Source of the DNA: Tipula vernalis
Taxonomy: Eukaryota; Arthropoda; Insecta; Diptera; Tipulidae
Reading direction: 5' to 3'
DNA length: 64,000 nt
Assembly: GCA_958295665.1 (NCBI GenBank)
Contig: OY282560.1
Coordinates: 262,556,641-262,620,640 of the forward strand
Both the position numbers and the translations under genes were made by a program. Position 1 is the stretch's first letter. Each line of letters starts with the position of its first letter. The notes under the pieces are model-generated. The model was not told where the DNA came from and did not search any database. It saw nothing but the letters and a program-made list of their open reading frames with translations. Of the stretch, positions 33,904 to 45,643 are shown in pieces.

Positions 33904-34221
33904 TGCTGCGTTCCATTTAACGTGGCAAAGTACACACAAGTACTTCTGACTGCACGCAGCTACACTTGCTAAATTTTATGAGTATAGTTTGCTTTTTAAA
34001 TTTATAGCGACTTCGTTCTTCGTTACCAGAATATTTAGTACATATAATCGGTAAGAAACGGGTGATCAGTTTTTAAATTAATAATTAATTTTCCAACTTT
34101 CCATGTTGCACGTAAATTTTTTTAAATTATATTTTATTTTCGCAACTAATTTTCTGCGTTCCATTTACCGTCTAAACCCAAGTACTTATTTGTACTTTGC
34201 CACGTCAAATGGAACGCAGCA
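33904..34221. mobile_element. MITE with ~42 bp terminal inverted repeats, ATT target duplication
   Basis: A 318 bp unit whose ends begin TGCTGCGTTCCATTT and continue ACGTGGCAAAGTAC with few mismatches over about 42 bp. ATT flanks it at 33901-33903 and 34222-34224; copy A has the uninterrupted site ATT at 28861-28863. A partial third copy of the end (CTGCGTTCCATTTACC) lies inside at about 34153. The 3 bp duplication suggests PIF/Harbinger or CACTA; not coding. Confidence 0.88.
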
Positions 34222-34327
34222 ATTGAATATTTTTATTTACGTACCCAATCAAATTACTAACTAGGCCATAAATAAAATAAGTCCCCAATATGAGGGATTC
34301 TTTGGACAATGAAATAAATTCCTAAAT

Positions 34328-37300
34328 TAAGAAAGACAAATACTCTCCAAAAAAATTAAATCAATCCCCAAATTTTTATTTTTACTGAAGTAACTTACTT
34401 TTTACTGATATAACTTTTTGGAGTATACTATATGAATATAGTATACTCCAAAAAGTTATATTTTGTCAAATGATTTCTTTAATTTTGAAATATTCTGGAA
34501 AAGATTGATTTCCATTCTAATTTTAAAATAAATTAAATCTCCCTTTTTAAGAATTTAAAATTTTCCTTTCCGCCACGCGCCGGAATTAATCAAAACATTT
34601 TTGCTCCAAAACATTCTGGAAAATTATAATGGAATTTCATATTTTCTAGAAAAGCAAGATTTAATTTTAAAATATTCTGGAAAATGGAGGTTTAATTTTA
34701 ACCTTTTTACTGAAAACAGGTGTAAATTTGACCCAGGCAAAAACTACAATCTTGATCTTCAATCACCACCTAAATAGTTGTACTAATGAGGGGAACTAGT
34801 GGCCCAAGTTTCATGTTGCCAATTGCTTCCTGTCTGCCGCAGTGAAAAGTGAAAGTTGACTTCGGGTCGATTTTAATCCTGTTTTCAGTAATAGGTTGCA
34901 TTTTGTCAATTTTATAACAAAGGTAAATATTTGTTTTATTGTATTTTACTCTTGTTTTATACATACTAGAGGGCTACGTCCCTGCCCGCTGCGCTCGCCA
35001 AACCTTATCTGTTTTCCTCGTTCCAAATTTTCGATTGGAATTACTACAGGCATTTCATCTCATTTCTTCTTCCCTGGTGCCTAAATATTTGTCCATTCTA
35101 TTTGAATGCTCACTGTCGAATTGTTAAATCATATTTAAAAATCAAACGAATCTTGGCCAGGATTTTAAAGTTTAGGGCAATGAATCAAGAACTAGATACT
35201 GTGAAACTCTCCAAGAAAGCAGGGAAATTGTGAGTGGACTGAACTCCGATGGAAGAATGTTTAAACGCCATTAAATAATTAAAACAAATCAAAAAGAAAA
35301 TTGATACTAAGAAGGCATGATTAAAAAGGCATGGTAGGATTATGAGATAAACACACATTCGATACCAACATACATCCAAATTTTAGATATTAAATTGTCA
35401 AAATGCTGTTCGAAACCAAATCAACCAATATGAACAGTGTTGAAGTCACAGAGTAGCTACTATTCAGTAATCAATGAGCAACCTATCTGCGTCGAGAATT
35501 TCTCCATGTCGATCGTTTTTTAATACCAGCGTGGACTATGCTGAAGGGATATATAAAAATGACAACGCTTTGCCGAAGCATTTATTGCAGCTTTGTTACG
35601 GTTTATTCCATGGAAAATTCTCTTAGAAATCATTATAGTGGCACAAATTTTGTGAGAGCGGCAAGACTATTGAAAAAATCTCATGAGAAGAAACTTATAA
35701 AAAATAAATAATTTCTAATTTTATTTCGCAGAATAAAATAAAATTCATATTCCATTCCCCACTTTGGAGTCCAGAGTAAACTCAATAAAATACCATTACA
35801 ACAGAGTGATCCGAAACACAATGATTACTGCCTACGAAACGGAAACGCTTCTGTTGTATATTGAAGGAATTGCAAACTCCAGAACTTTGTTCAGTAACTA
35901 ATGACAGTGGTGATATCGATGACCGAAGTGTGCTAGCTGAGCCCCTTTAATCCATTGCCATTGCCAACTATCGAATATCAAATTGGCAAAATGTGCAAAG
36001 CTAGAATGCAAGGATTCTGTAAAAATGACAAAGCGACTACAATGCAGAAAACTTGAAGAAGTCAACAAGGAGGACAACTTGCCATCCTCGAAGTGGCTGT
36101 AATGATGGCATGGATTGCGCTGTATCAATTAAAATCTGCACAGAGACGGCCAATAAATTTAAACAATAATTCTAATAGCTACGGAATAATTCGAATTTAC
36201 ATTATCAGTTCTTCGTGACATTCTATCGATCATCGATGTATTAATACCTGAAAAATGTTTTTTCAGATAACCAACTGCTCAAATATTTATATCCATTAAG
36301 TTTTTCTCTGGTCGATATAATAAAAAAAACAAGCCACAAGCAAGACCATATGTACTACCAAGCTTCAACTCGAGCAGGCTTAAACAGGTTTATGATATTT
36401 TCAAATGTTTTAATGTTTATTTCACTCTACGTTCGGTGATTAGTGTACGATATGGTATCATATGACTATATTAAAATTAAATCTCGTTATAACAGTTGAA
36501 AGTGTCATTGACTAACATAAGTTGTTGCCAATCATAAATAAAATTATAAAAGACGCACATCTTGAAATTAACTAGAAATTTTCAGTTTTTATTTACTTTG
36601 TACACAGACTAGATTTAAAATTATAACAATAACAACAAAAAATTGTGTAAAGTGCCCTTCCATATGAGATAATTACCACTAGATTCCATAAAACGAAATC
36701 ATCTTTAAATTGTAATGTACGTGACTGATTTATGAATTTAATATTTTCCGCAGTTTTCTTCCTATTGCATTTTTATACACTCGTACGTTCATCTACATGT
36801 GTACGTACTCCTATTTATGTCGTCTGTTGATCTTCAACTTGAAGCTCTTTATTTTTATAATGTTATGTGTACCTCATAATATGTTTCTTCTATATTTATA
36901 CAGAAACTGTATTTTTTATTGTAGGATATTCTTCAAGCATAATATCAATAGATACAGGTTGCTGATATGATAGAGAGATGTATCGCTGCGCTGATGTAAA
37001 TAATAGTTTTGTTTTTGTCTGTGGTTTGACCTCCGAAACTATAAAGATATAAAAATGAGCAACCGCATACCTTTCGTGTCATTTAGTTAAATTCTTTATT
37101 TTATTACGTACTCATTATTTTATATCACTGATTCACTGTATGTTAAATCCCACTATACCTTGGAAACTTTTAAAACCTAATCATCAAAATTAAAATTAAA
37201 TTGACTTATAAAAAATTGTTTAGTATCTACAGTAATAATAGTTTGGTACTAAAAACACAACAAGTTTAGAATAATAACAATAATACAAAAGCTAGAGCTA

Positions 37301-38090
37301 CATATTGAAAAAAATAGGTCAAAACCAGAATAGAACCACAATTGAATTAAGAAGTTTGTCTACTCTTTTGTGGCTCTTTAATTTGAAAACAAAACAAAAA
37401 TAATTGGAACGAGGGAATATATAGCAACAAATAACAATAATACATTTGGACCAGCACATGACTTTTCAGCTATTCGTAATAGTATTTTGAAGAAATGAAA
37501 TTTAAAAAGTTGATGTTTCAAAAAAATCAAAAGTCGGATATTAGGTTTGTAATAACATCGATAAAAAAATTCAACGCTAAAGTTTCAGTTCTCTTACAAT
37601 ACTTTCCTTATTATAGGTAGTATGTAATTGGAAAATAAAGAGTAAATGTATATTCTAGACACTCTAACTATAGCAGTTTAGTTATTTAGTCAATGTTTTT
37701 GCTGTTGTGGGTTTGTTTTAATAACTGAAGCTTTTAGCTAAAATGGGATTACTATTTGTCTAGTTAGATAACAGTTGAATGGAACAATAATTCCCGAAGT
37801 AATAAAAACATAGAAATAGTAATCATGGAATGACAACGTCATAGATTTTATACCGTGATAATACTTTCGGATGGCTGTATTAATTGCGAATTTTAAACTC
37901 TTCATTATATTTACTTTTAGCAAGAAAAATACTATTTAAACCAGCTGTGATTTTTAATGTCTAATATATGATTAAGATTGATGCATTGGATAGAGAGAGG
38001 GTGATGAATCTAGAATCACCAAATGAAAATTCCAGTGGAATAAATAAATGCAGTTGACCTCTATTCTTATCTTTTACAATAATGTTTTAA
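34328..38090. other. Mostly unassigned AT-rich region
   Basis: Apart from the palindrome at 34409-34460 I find no coding motif, RNA or element boundary. Short frames at 34770-35127 and 35898-36128 have no family resemblance. ATTCTGGAAAA recurs at about 34490, 34613 and 34675. Confidence 0.5.
34409..34460. repeat. Perfect 52 bp palindrome
   Basis: Two 25 bp arms (starting TATAACTTTTTGGAGTAT) are perfectly complementary around a 2 bp centre. It could be a collapsed MITE, a Foldback tip or a recombination product. Confidence 0.85.
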
Positions 38091-38559
38091 TAATTAAAAA
38101 ACTGGTCTTTTAGCCTATATTTTCAAAAACGTTTATTTAGCTAACGTTTTAAACAGAGATCCTGTTCATCTTCAGAGCTTCTAAAAAATTTTTTTTTTTT
38201 TTTTTGTTTTTGATATAAAATATGGACACAACTTAAAAACACTTATAAATTGTTATTTTTAAATAAAACAATATGAAAATGTTAAAAATAATATAAAAAA
38301 GGGCTTATATACATATGTAAACGGAAAAAAAATTAAATTAAAAAATATTTTATTTGATCACAAAAAGGCACTTCAAAATAAAACAATAATAAAAATTTTT
38401 GTTAAGTAGATAGTTTAATGGAAGGAAAAAATTATTTGAAAATGGCAGTTGAACTTTGGCAGTTGTCTTTTATGATTTAACAATATCAACAAATTATATT
38501 GTGTCATAAAGAATGATACCAATAGTATAACCGTTGTACTAACTAAATACATAATTAAT

Positions 38560-39338
38560 TGTTTTGAATCAAATTATTATAATTATTTTAAAGATAATTG
38601 CAATCCGACTGTTTTTGATACTATTGGTATCCATCCATCTTTATGTGTATCATCTCAAAAACTCGTCTAGTGGTATGGTTCGCTTCTTTTTCAAGAATTT
38701 TAACATTTTCTAAATAAATTTCGTGGTTAGTTTCGTGTAAATGTGTTGACAAAGCACTAGTAAGATCAGAACGCACTTTCTTTAGATTCAATTTTTAGCG
38801 TCTCTTTTATGTTGACAAAACCTGGTGTTTAAAAGTGGTTTTGTTTGCCCAATATATTACACTTACACACAACTTTGTATACAACATTCTTGTTGTTTCC
38901 TAACGATGTCGGGTCTTTAAGAGACGAGAAAAGTTAGTTACCAAAACTACTACATGCTTTTCCGAATTTATGATAAGCCTTATGAACGAATTTGGATAGC
39001 CTTTATTAATGAGAGTACTTTTGAGGAGCCGAAAATTAATTTTGTGAAATATTGGGTCAGAAACTTCAAGAATTTTATTCGATAATAAGCTGACAGTATT
39101 TCGTTTATATGCTAATGGAAGATGAGAATGGCAATGTACCACTTTCGCTACGTACAATAACAAGATCTAAAAATGGCAAACTGTGGTTATTCTCTAACTC
39201 TGCTGTAAATTTTATATTGATGTTAAAATTAGTTGTTGTAGGAATGGCTATGACTATACCATCAACGTAACGGTAAAAAAAAACTGGTTTAAAGTTGAGA
39301 GAATTCAGTATACTTTTTTCTTTTTTACTTTTTATCAA
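38560..39338 (-). pseudogene. Penelope-like RT catalytic part and GIY-YIG endonuclease relic
   Basis: From 39338 the minus strand reads NSLNFKPVFFYRYVDGIVIAIP, the RT active-site block with YVDD changed to YVDG, then FTAELENNHSLPFLDLVIVR. A frameshift follows; the next frame has SHLPLAYKRNTVSLLSNKI and LKSTLINKGYPNSFI. Near 38900-38860 it reads VYKVVCKCN, the beginning of the GIY-YIG module (degenerate), then SALSTHLHETNHEIYLENV, KILEKEANHTTRRVFEMIH and KMDGY. The active-site change and frameshifts make it inactive. Confidence 0.8.
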
Positions 39339-39537
39339 TGTTTTTGTTGAATGTTAATTAATTCATGTAATTTCTAATATGCTACCGGTGGTTGGACCAT
39401 TTTAATTGTGTTTCGATTAACACGAGAAGTATATTAGTATTTACGAACAGTAATTCAACGAAACCGACTAATAGACATAATTCTATTTATTTAATTAAAT
39501 GAGTTTAATATGTTTCGAAGATTGTAAGAGAATCCAA

Positions 39538-39606
39538 TCCAGTTTCGAACTGATGAGCTTATGATTATGAAAAAATCAATCTTCTCATCAGGCCGCGGCG
39601 ACTGGA
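39538..39606 (-). ncRNA. Hammerhead ribozyme motif (Penelope type)
   Basis: Minus strand: TCCAGTC, GCCGCGGC, CTGATGAG, a ~35-nt stem II region, TTCGAAACTGGA. Stem III is 6/6 complementary and the cleavage triplet is GUC. It faces the copy at 39796-39864 in opposite orientation. Confidence 0.75.
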
Positions 39607-39795
39607 CTGACATGAATTAATTAACATTCAACAAAAACATTGATAAAAAGTAAAAATGAGCTTACACACAGAGCAGTGTGAATATCGTGAAGAAGAAAAA
39701 AATTGTAAGAGAATTCATCTGTATTAGTACGATTCGCTAGTACTTAAATCACAGCACATTCTGTATATATAGAATGTAAATTGTGGTATAATCAG

Positions 39796-39864
39796 TCCAG
39801 TTGCCGCGGCCTGATGAGAAGGTTGATTTTTTCATAATCATAAGCTCATCAGTTCGAAACTGGA
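39796..39864 (+). ncRNA. Hammerhead ribozyme motif (Penelope type), GUU triplet
   Basis: Plus strand: TCCAGTT, GCCGCGGC, CTGATGAG, a ~35-nt stem II region, TTCGAAACTGGA. Same architecture as the other copies but the residue at the cleavage position is T rather than C. H17 in hammerheads may be A, C or U, with C best, so this copy could be slower. Confidence 0.7.
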
Positions 39865-39914
39865 TTGGATCCTCTTACAATCTTCGAAACATATTAAACT
39901 CATATCCTTTTTTC

Positions 39915-40680
39915 AACAAACTCATAACTAACTCCGCAATAGCTGGGCTGGTCGTTGAGCCCATGGGGGAACCAAATAGTTGTTTATATATCTTGTTGTT
40001 GAATGTAAATTCACAGTTTTAGAGGAATTAACTGCATTGCTTCAATATACTGAACTTTTTTTAGTTTTGTCTTATTTTCTTTTTTAATTCCGGACCATCT
40101 TTCATTAATTAATGCTATTGCTAGTTTACTGTCTATATTGGTAAAAAGAAATACAACATACAACGAGAGGATTGTGTGATCTTGCGGTAAAACAATATTT
40201 TTAATTTTGTCCTTAAAGTCAACTGAATTTTTTACAGCTGTGGAAGATTTTCCAACAGTGTAGTTTTAATGATGTAAAGGAGTTTCGATCGAGCTTACTA
40301 TGGATCGGTACGGAACATTTACTTTGTGGATTTTTGGTAACCCATAAAGTCATGCTACAATACTATGAAGGCTTTTTATTAATTTCGTTTCAGAATCCGT
40401 TATTATACCTTCATTATGCCATGTGTTTATCATAGAATTTAATTTCCTATGTACGAACGCTGTTTTATCCTTACTGATTAATTTGTAGACATCCCTATCT
40501 TCTAACATGGACTTTATTTTGTTGACATAGTCATAACGATTTACAACTACAGTAGTATTGCCCTTATCAGCTCTTGTGATCATAATTTCCGGATGGTCAT
40601 GCACAATTTTTTTTGAATTTGAAACATCTTTCATGAAACTTTTGTCATTTACCGTTAAACTCTGTCTAAGTCCAATCAGA
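39915..40680 (-). pseudogene. Penelope-like N-terminal and palm RT relic
   Basis: The minus-strand frame 40634-40350 reads DHPEIMITRADKGNTTVVV, then YDYVNKIKSMLEDRDVYKL, FVHRKLNSMINTWHNEG, the conserved entry of Penelope RTs. Lower coordinates continue in shifted frames with LKLHCWKIFHS, LPQDHTILS, SLAIALINERW-like scraps and, at about 39960-39930, SPAIAELVMSLLKKG (the GSPLSPIIA.LVM block). Multiple frameshifts and stops. Confidence 0.78.
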
Positions 40681-40720
40681 TTTTTAAAATGTAATTGTTT
40701 TTTTTATCAATGTTTTTTTT

Positions 40721-41123
40721 AACCAAGGGGTGTACGGACAATTTTTTGAGACAGTACATATATAAAATTTCATAAAGACGATCAACTTGAGTTCAATTTC
40801 CTTCTTCGGTCACTATTGAAAATAACGGTTTTTCGATTAATTTTCGTGGTACCGCATTGGTCATTTTCAAAGTTTTAAAAAAATTATTAAAAAAGAAAAC
40901 ACGAAACTTATTCCTTTACATGCATATAAGGCAAAATAGAAAATATTCATTCAAACAATTAAGAAAAAATTTGGGAAATATAAATGTGCGGCTGTTAAAA
41001 AATTGCGGAAATATCTGGCTTTAGTAAATAAGAAGAATTTTTTACTAAATTGGAAATCGTACGTTTTCCCGAATAATCGACATTTAAAGAAAGTTTTCAA
41101 AATTAACAACCAAAATTTTTGAG
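40721..41123. other. Unassigned stretch
   Basis: No motif-bearing frame; may include 5' sequence of the Penelope-like element. Confidence 0.4.
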
Positions 41124-41126
41124 TTA

Positions 41127-41660
41127 AGCCTGATTTCCATTTTGGAATATTTATTGACAGTATAAACAAAATGGGATAAAAATATATATCCGCGTGCTGT
41201 GTGAGAGAAAAAAAACTTTTTCAGTTTTACAGTAGTGAAAAAATTATTATAGTATACACCTGTCCCTCGATTAACACGGTACTTAATTAACGCGGATTTG
41301 ATTTAACACGGTCAACGAATTGAGACAAAGTCTTGATTAACACGCACAGAAGTTTCTATTAACACGGGTTTTTTTACACAACGAAGGAAAAGTATAAAAA
41401 TGAGTATGAATAGCATACATATTTATTAGTCGTGATTAACACGGTTTTGAGTTACACGGTAATTTGGCGGAACGTAATTACCGTGTTAAGCGAAGTATAT
41501 TTTTCCCGTACTGGAAAAATATTTCAATTTTTAAGTGAAATTTTTCAAAAAAATTAAAAACAAAGACCATTTCTCTGTCACTTTAATGACGTTTTCGATT
41601 TTTATGTCTCTATTCAGTAAAAAATACTGTCAGTAAATACTTCATAATGGAAATCAGGTT
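41127..41660. mobile_element. MITE with TTA target duplication (PIF/Harbinger-like)
   Basis: 534 bp between TTA at 41124-41126 and 41661-41663. Ends begin ARCCTGATTTCCATT and match in inverted orientation for about 37 bp at about 80%, through TTATTGACAGTAT. TTA is the usual Harbinger target. It contains a pogo-like relic, so it is a nested pair. Confidence 0.7.
41257..41499. mobile_element. pogo/Tigger-like relic nested in the MITE
   Basis: Left end reads CACCTGTCCCTCGATTAAC preceded by TATA; the right end in reverse complement reads TATACTTCGCTTAACACGG. The motif TTAACACGG recurs at least five times between. The right tip seems to have lost about 9 bp. Not coding. Confidence 0.6.
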
Positions 41661-41669
41661 TTATTGAAG

Positions 41670-43190
41670 AAAAATTCATTTTTTCGAAATATCAGAATTA
41701 ATCAAAAAAATTAAAAGTATTATTCCGGCCTATTTTTATCAAGATTTTTTTCAATTTTCAAAAATTCGGTTCAGCAGCATCTTTGAAGCAACAAAAGAGA
41801 AGCACTGAAGATAATTTTCTGAATTAATATGTCTAGATTATTAAGCTCCATCAGAAATAACACAACGTGCAGATCAAGAGAAATGACCTAAACAGTGATC
41901 AGATTATTAAGCTCCATCACAAACAACACAACCTGTACGTAGATTAAATTTTTAAATAGAAAGATTTAAAAAAAAAAACGGAAGATTCGGTAGTCTAACA
42001 GATTTCGAAATTCCTAGGGGTACACTCAAAATTTTAAAATTAGGTAATAAGTTTTGTTAACTCATTAAAAAAGATTTTATTCCATGTCCTAGGATTGTAT
42101 TAGGAATAGACTGTCATTTACATGACAAATAAATTTTTGGGAAATTTTCAGCAATTGAAAACGCGGAGAATTTTAAAATTAATCACAAAGATGTTAGGCT
42201 GCCACCTGCCACCAAATTATATATTACTCTCGCTAGAAGTAGGTTCACTGTTGACTAATGCGGATTCAAATTTAGTTGTAATTTTGGTTTATTGTATTCC
42301 ATATAATTTAAAATTAACAAAAATTTGGACTTAGACAGTTTTGTAGAGGCATTACAGTTTTGTAGAGGCATTACAGTTTGTCCTTAGCCATTTATCATTT
42401 CGTTTTCTAAGGTAATTCAAAAGAATTTTTTAAACAAAAAATTATTTTAACTAGTGCTCAAAATTACGCTGTACAATTTTTGTGAAAGTTAGTTAGTCGT
42501 AATTATTGCTGGAAAATACCCGTCGTGCTAAAGCCCTCGAGCTTGCCCAAAAATTGTCGGCAAATTTTTAATATTTGTTGTATTGGATACGATAATTTAT
42601 GTTAGAATTAGGCATTTTTTAGTGTGGCTGTATTTGATGTCATAATAATAATTACCTAAATAGAATCACGGAACCCATTTTGACTTTGTTTAACACGTTT
42701 TAAATTCATGAATGTTATTTTCTACTATACTACACTGCTTCGTGAATTTGATTACTTTTATGAATAAAAATGTTTCTACTGAATGTCATATTTCTCATAT
42801 ATGTCTAATTCATATTTTAGATGGGTATAGTGGTCTTCTATACTTCGTTTCCATTCGGTTTAGAAATTCTTGACAAAACCAAACTCAAGCAAACATACAC
42901 TCTATTGCCGGGAAAATCAGGATTCATATAAATCAGACATGGGCGTTACCTGAAATGTTGTTATCAAATACACTCACATCACCCATTATGAGTAAATCCT
43001 ACTGTGAGTAATTATAATTCAATGTCAGCAAGATAATTTAGCATTACCGCAAATGAAAATTGGCTTGGCTCAAACTGGTCACAATAAAATAAAATATTTG
43101 GTGTCATCTTTTTTTCTTGTTGCTACTCTCTTCCAGTAGATTTAACGTGACTTGAAGGAAAAATTAGTAACACTAATACAAATTTCTTCC
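41670..43190. other. Unassigned AT-rich stretch
   Basis: A short direct repeat CAGTTTTGTAGAGGCATTA occurs twice at about 42337-42376. Nothing else recognised. Confidence 0.45.
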
Positions 43191-43262
43191 AACCATAATC
43201 GAATTCGAGACCCCCGAGTTGCAAAGCAAAGCTCTATCCACTGTACCACCTAAGGCGACACA
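43130..43262 (-). repeat. tRNA-derived SINE head, degenerate
   Basis: Minus strand from 43262: GCCTTAGGTGGTACAGTGG carries an A-box-like TGGTACAGTGG and, 30 nt on, GGTCTCGAATTCG is a B box with a 2 nt insertion. No acceptor-stem pairing, so not a tRNA. Head differs from the SINE at 19.85 kb. Confidence 0.6.
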
Positions 43263-45430
43263 TTTTCTTTTTCTTTAATTTCGTAAAATTGTACGCCGTT
43301 TTTGCTTTTAATTAAAAATGCAATTAAATAAATTGAATTTTTTTTTTTTTCATCAGTTCTCTTCAATTTTTCTCTTGAAAGTAAACCCATCGAACGAACT
43401 GTAAATGACGACGGATACAAGAAGTTTCATAGTCTACAATGCTTCTTCATTCTGTGAAATTTGTTATTTTTGTTTCTAGTTTCGTTTGAAGAATTCCGGT
43501 TTGTTAGTGTAATTTTTCCTTGAAGGTGAAAATAGGAAAAACTATAATACAAATAAAAGAAAACAGGAGAAAATACAATAGGAAATGATAAACTATTTCT
43601 ATGAAATTTATTTAATAAGAACACAAAACTTTTAAATTACAATTAAATTTTGTTTTTGTTTATTGGACTGGATTTACTTTTCTAAAGTCCTCGAGGATAC
43701 TTGCTTTTATTTTTTTTTTGCGTACTTTTTATATTAACGGACCCAATTTTATCCCCCTACAGAAATAAGAAACAATCGATTGTATTTTGAATTACAAAAA
43801 AAAAACTTTTGATCCTTTAAAAGCATCCCTTAGGAAGGAATATTTTTGATTTCAAGAAATTTTGTAGATGTTTTCTTTTTGTTGTTCATCATCCTGAAGG
43901 GAAATAATAATAAAAAAAATCATAAAATTAAAAATCAGTAGAATCGGATATCAATTTTATTTAAATCTAAAGTCAATAAAATGGAAATTTTTATTAGGCG
44001 GAAGTCGTTCCGTTTTGATTTTGATCGATAATTCGTGTACGCTAATTTTATCGACTTTTGGTCCAATGACGCAAATAAATTTTGTAACTTTCAAAGTTAA
44101 TTCACTGTACCCTGGTAAAAACTTACAGACTTTTTGATGATTGCATCAAATACCATTTAGAAATACAGAATTGCATTTTCCATCTTTCTCAATCCTTTTT
44201 CATCAAGGACATTAAAACCCAATTATAATATGATGGAAAAATTCAATTAAAAGATAAACATTAGATACTGCATTATAAATTAACAAAAAAATAAAAATAA
44301 ATAGAAAATAATAGAAATATGGAATAAAAAAAATTTTCTATTAAAAAGGAAATCTCATAACGCAAAAAAGACAAAAAAAAAGCTTTTCTAACTTTCCAAC
44401 TGAGTTGCGAACATAAAAAAAAACGAAAAGTTTATTTTGAGTTTTTTGAATTTCGTTTCTTTGTTGTTCTGCTGCTACTGCTGATGGTGGTAACAGTGAG
44501 TGGTATATATGTGGAAGAAAAAAAATGGCTCTTCTATGATGTGCTTTTAAAGGTGAAAAGTTTTATAATTGATTTAAGTAAATCGAAAGTTTATATTTCA
44601 CGCTGTTAGTGGGTTATATTATACATTTTGCTTGCGGCGATATTTTTTTAATCAAATCTAACAGAAATGGAGTTTCAAGAATAAACAGCGAGAAAGTCAG
44701 ATTAAGTTTAAATGTAAATTTGAAAAAAGATGTGAGACATGACCTAACATGTGACCTTATACGCAAACCATTAATAGTAATGAATTAAGTTTGAATGGAT
44801 GAATTCAGTTTAAACAAAAAATTATTTTGAACTAGGGATGTTCGATATACATACATCGACGTAGAAAAAACAGAGATGTTTATTATCCGATGTGTTGAGA
44901 TCGATGTCGAACAATTTAAAACATCGATCTTTCCGTAACATTGACTCTCGATGAAATGCCATTATAGACTTGCTCATTATATTTTATTTATCAAAATATT
45001 TGTAAACCTACAAGGCCATCTTACGAAACTACTAAATATACAATATTACGAACATGCTACATTGATCGATTTAAGATATCGATATTTAAGTTCGGAGTTC
45101 ATCCCTATTTTGGAATTTGGCTGGGATTTAAAAAGGTATTGACGCAATAATCCGAATTTTCAATGCTAAAAAATTATAGTTTGAAAAGAACTTGATTTGG
45201 AAATAATAGCTAAGATATTGTTCAATTAGAGCGAGGGAATTTTATAAAGAAAGAGATCTTATAGTGCCTTAGAAGTTCTTACGAAGAATAACAGCTGTAA
45301 TTTTTTGTTTTGTTTACAAAGACGTTTGAAAATGAAACAAGTACACTACATGAACTCGATTCATGGACTTTGAAAAATGATTTGAAATTAAATTCGAAAT
45401 AAATGGTATTTAGTTTTCAGTAACGATGAT
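43263..45430. other. AT-rich stretch without recognised genes
   Basis: Homopolymer runs and short frames only (43427-43624, 44951-45142); none has a motif. Confidence 0.5.
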
Positions 45431-45643
45431 TATGGTGGTCTAGGTGTGAAGCTGTCTGGGGATCAAGTTGATTCTAATTAACAGTTCCATATCTTGCAGC
45501 GTTCGTCTCACCCTTATCCCCGCTACTCTTAGGATTCTTATGAAAGATCTGCATAGAAAGATAAAGGCCGGAACTCTTAAACACCGGGAAACACGGCGGC
45601 TGGAAGGACATCGGCTTCTAAGCTCCACCCTGCAAGCCAAGTT

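Larger units (their letters stand above)
31355..34327. repeat. Segmental duplication, copy B
   Basis: The shorter partner of 23542-28967. It lacks the LTR-like insertion and the 26.8-27.9 kb segment, and carries its own MITE at 33904-34221. An A-run expansion at about 31428-31452 and a few short indels also distinguish it. Beyond 34327 the sequence has no partner, while copy A is followed by a Penelope repeat. Confidence 0.88.
39322..39910. repeat. Inverted pair of Penelope terminal repeats inside the element
   Basis: 39503-39606 runs one way and 39796-39905 the other: both contain the TTTAATATGTTTCGAAG edge and the hammerhead segment. A second nested inverted pair, CTTTTTATCAATGTTTTTG (39322 on) and its complement ending at 39650, encloses the left copy. 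The block separates two parts of the Penelope reading frame, so it is either an insertion of a second element's ends or a rearrangement. Confidence 0.7.
38100..40720 (-). mobile_element. Penelope-like retroelement (RT plus GIY-YIG), interrupted
   Basis: Minus-strand order: N-terminal RT region (40634-40350), palm region (40350-39915), an interruption by inverted terminal repeats (39905-39340), the RT catalytic region (39338 down), a GIY-YIG-like endonuclease region (about 38900-38690) and a C-terminal tail (38690-38560). A segment at 38110-38165 reads on the minus strand GAAGATGAACAGGATC then AACGTTAGCTAAATAAACG, the type of sequence often seen at the end of these elements. Penelope-like elements are defined by this RT and GIY-YIG pair and by hammerhead-bearing terminal repeats, both of which are here. 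Confidence 0.82.

Noticed and set aside
43196..43261. Possible tRNA gene on the minus strand
   Set aside because: A- and B-box-like motifs are present, but the B box has an insertion, the anticodon arm does not form and there is no acceptor pairing. Called a SINE head instead.
45440..45640. Arg-rich minus-strand frame
   Set aside because: Shadow of the LINE gag region on the other strand.
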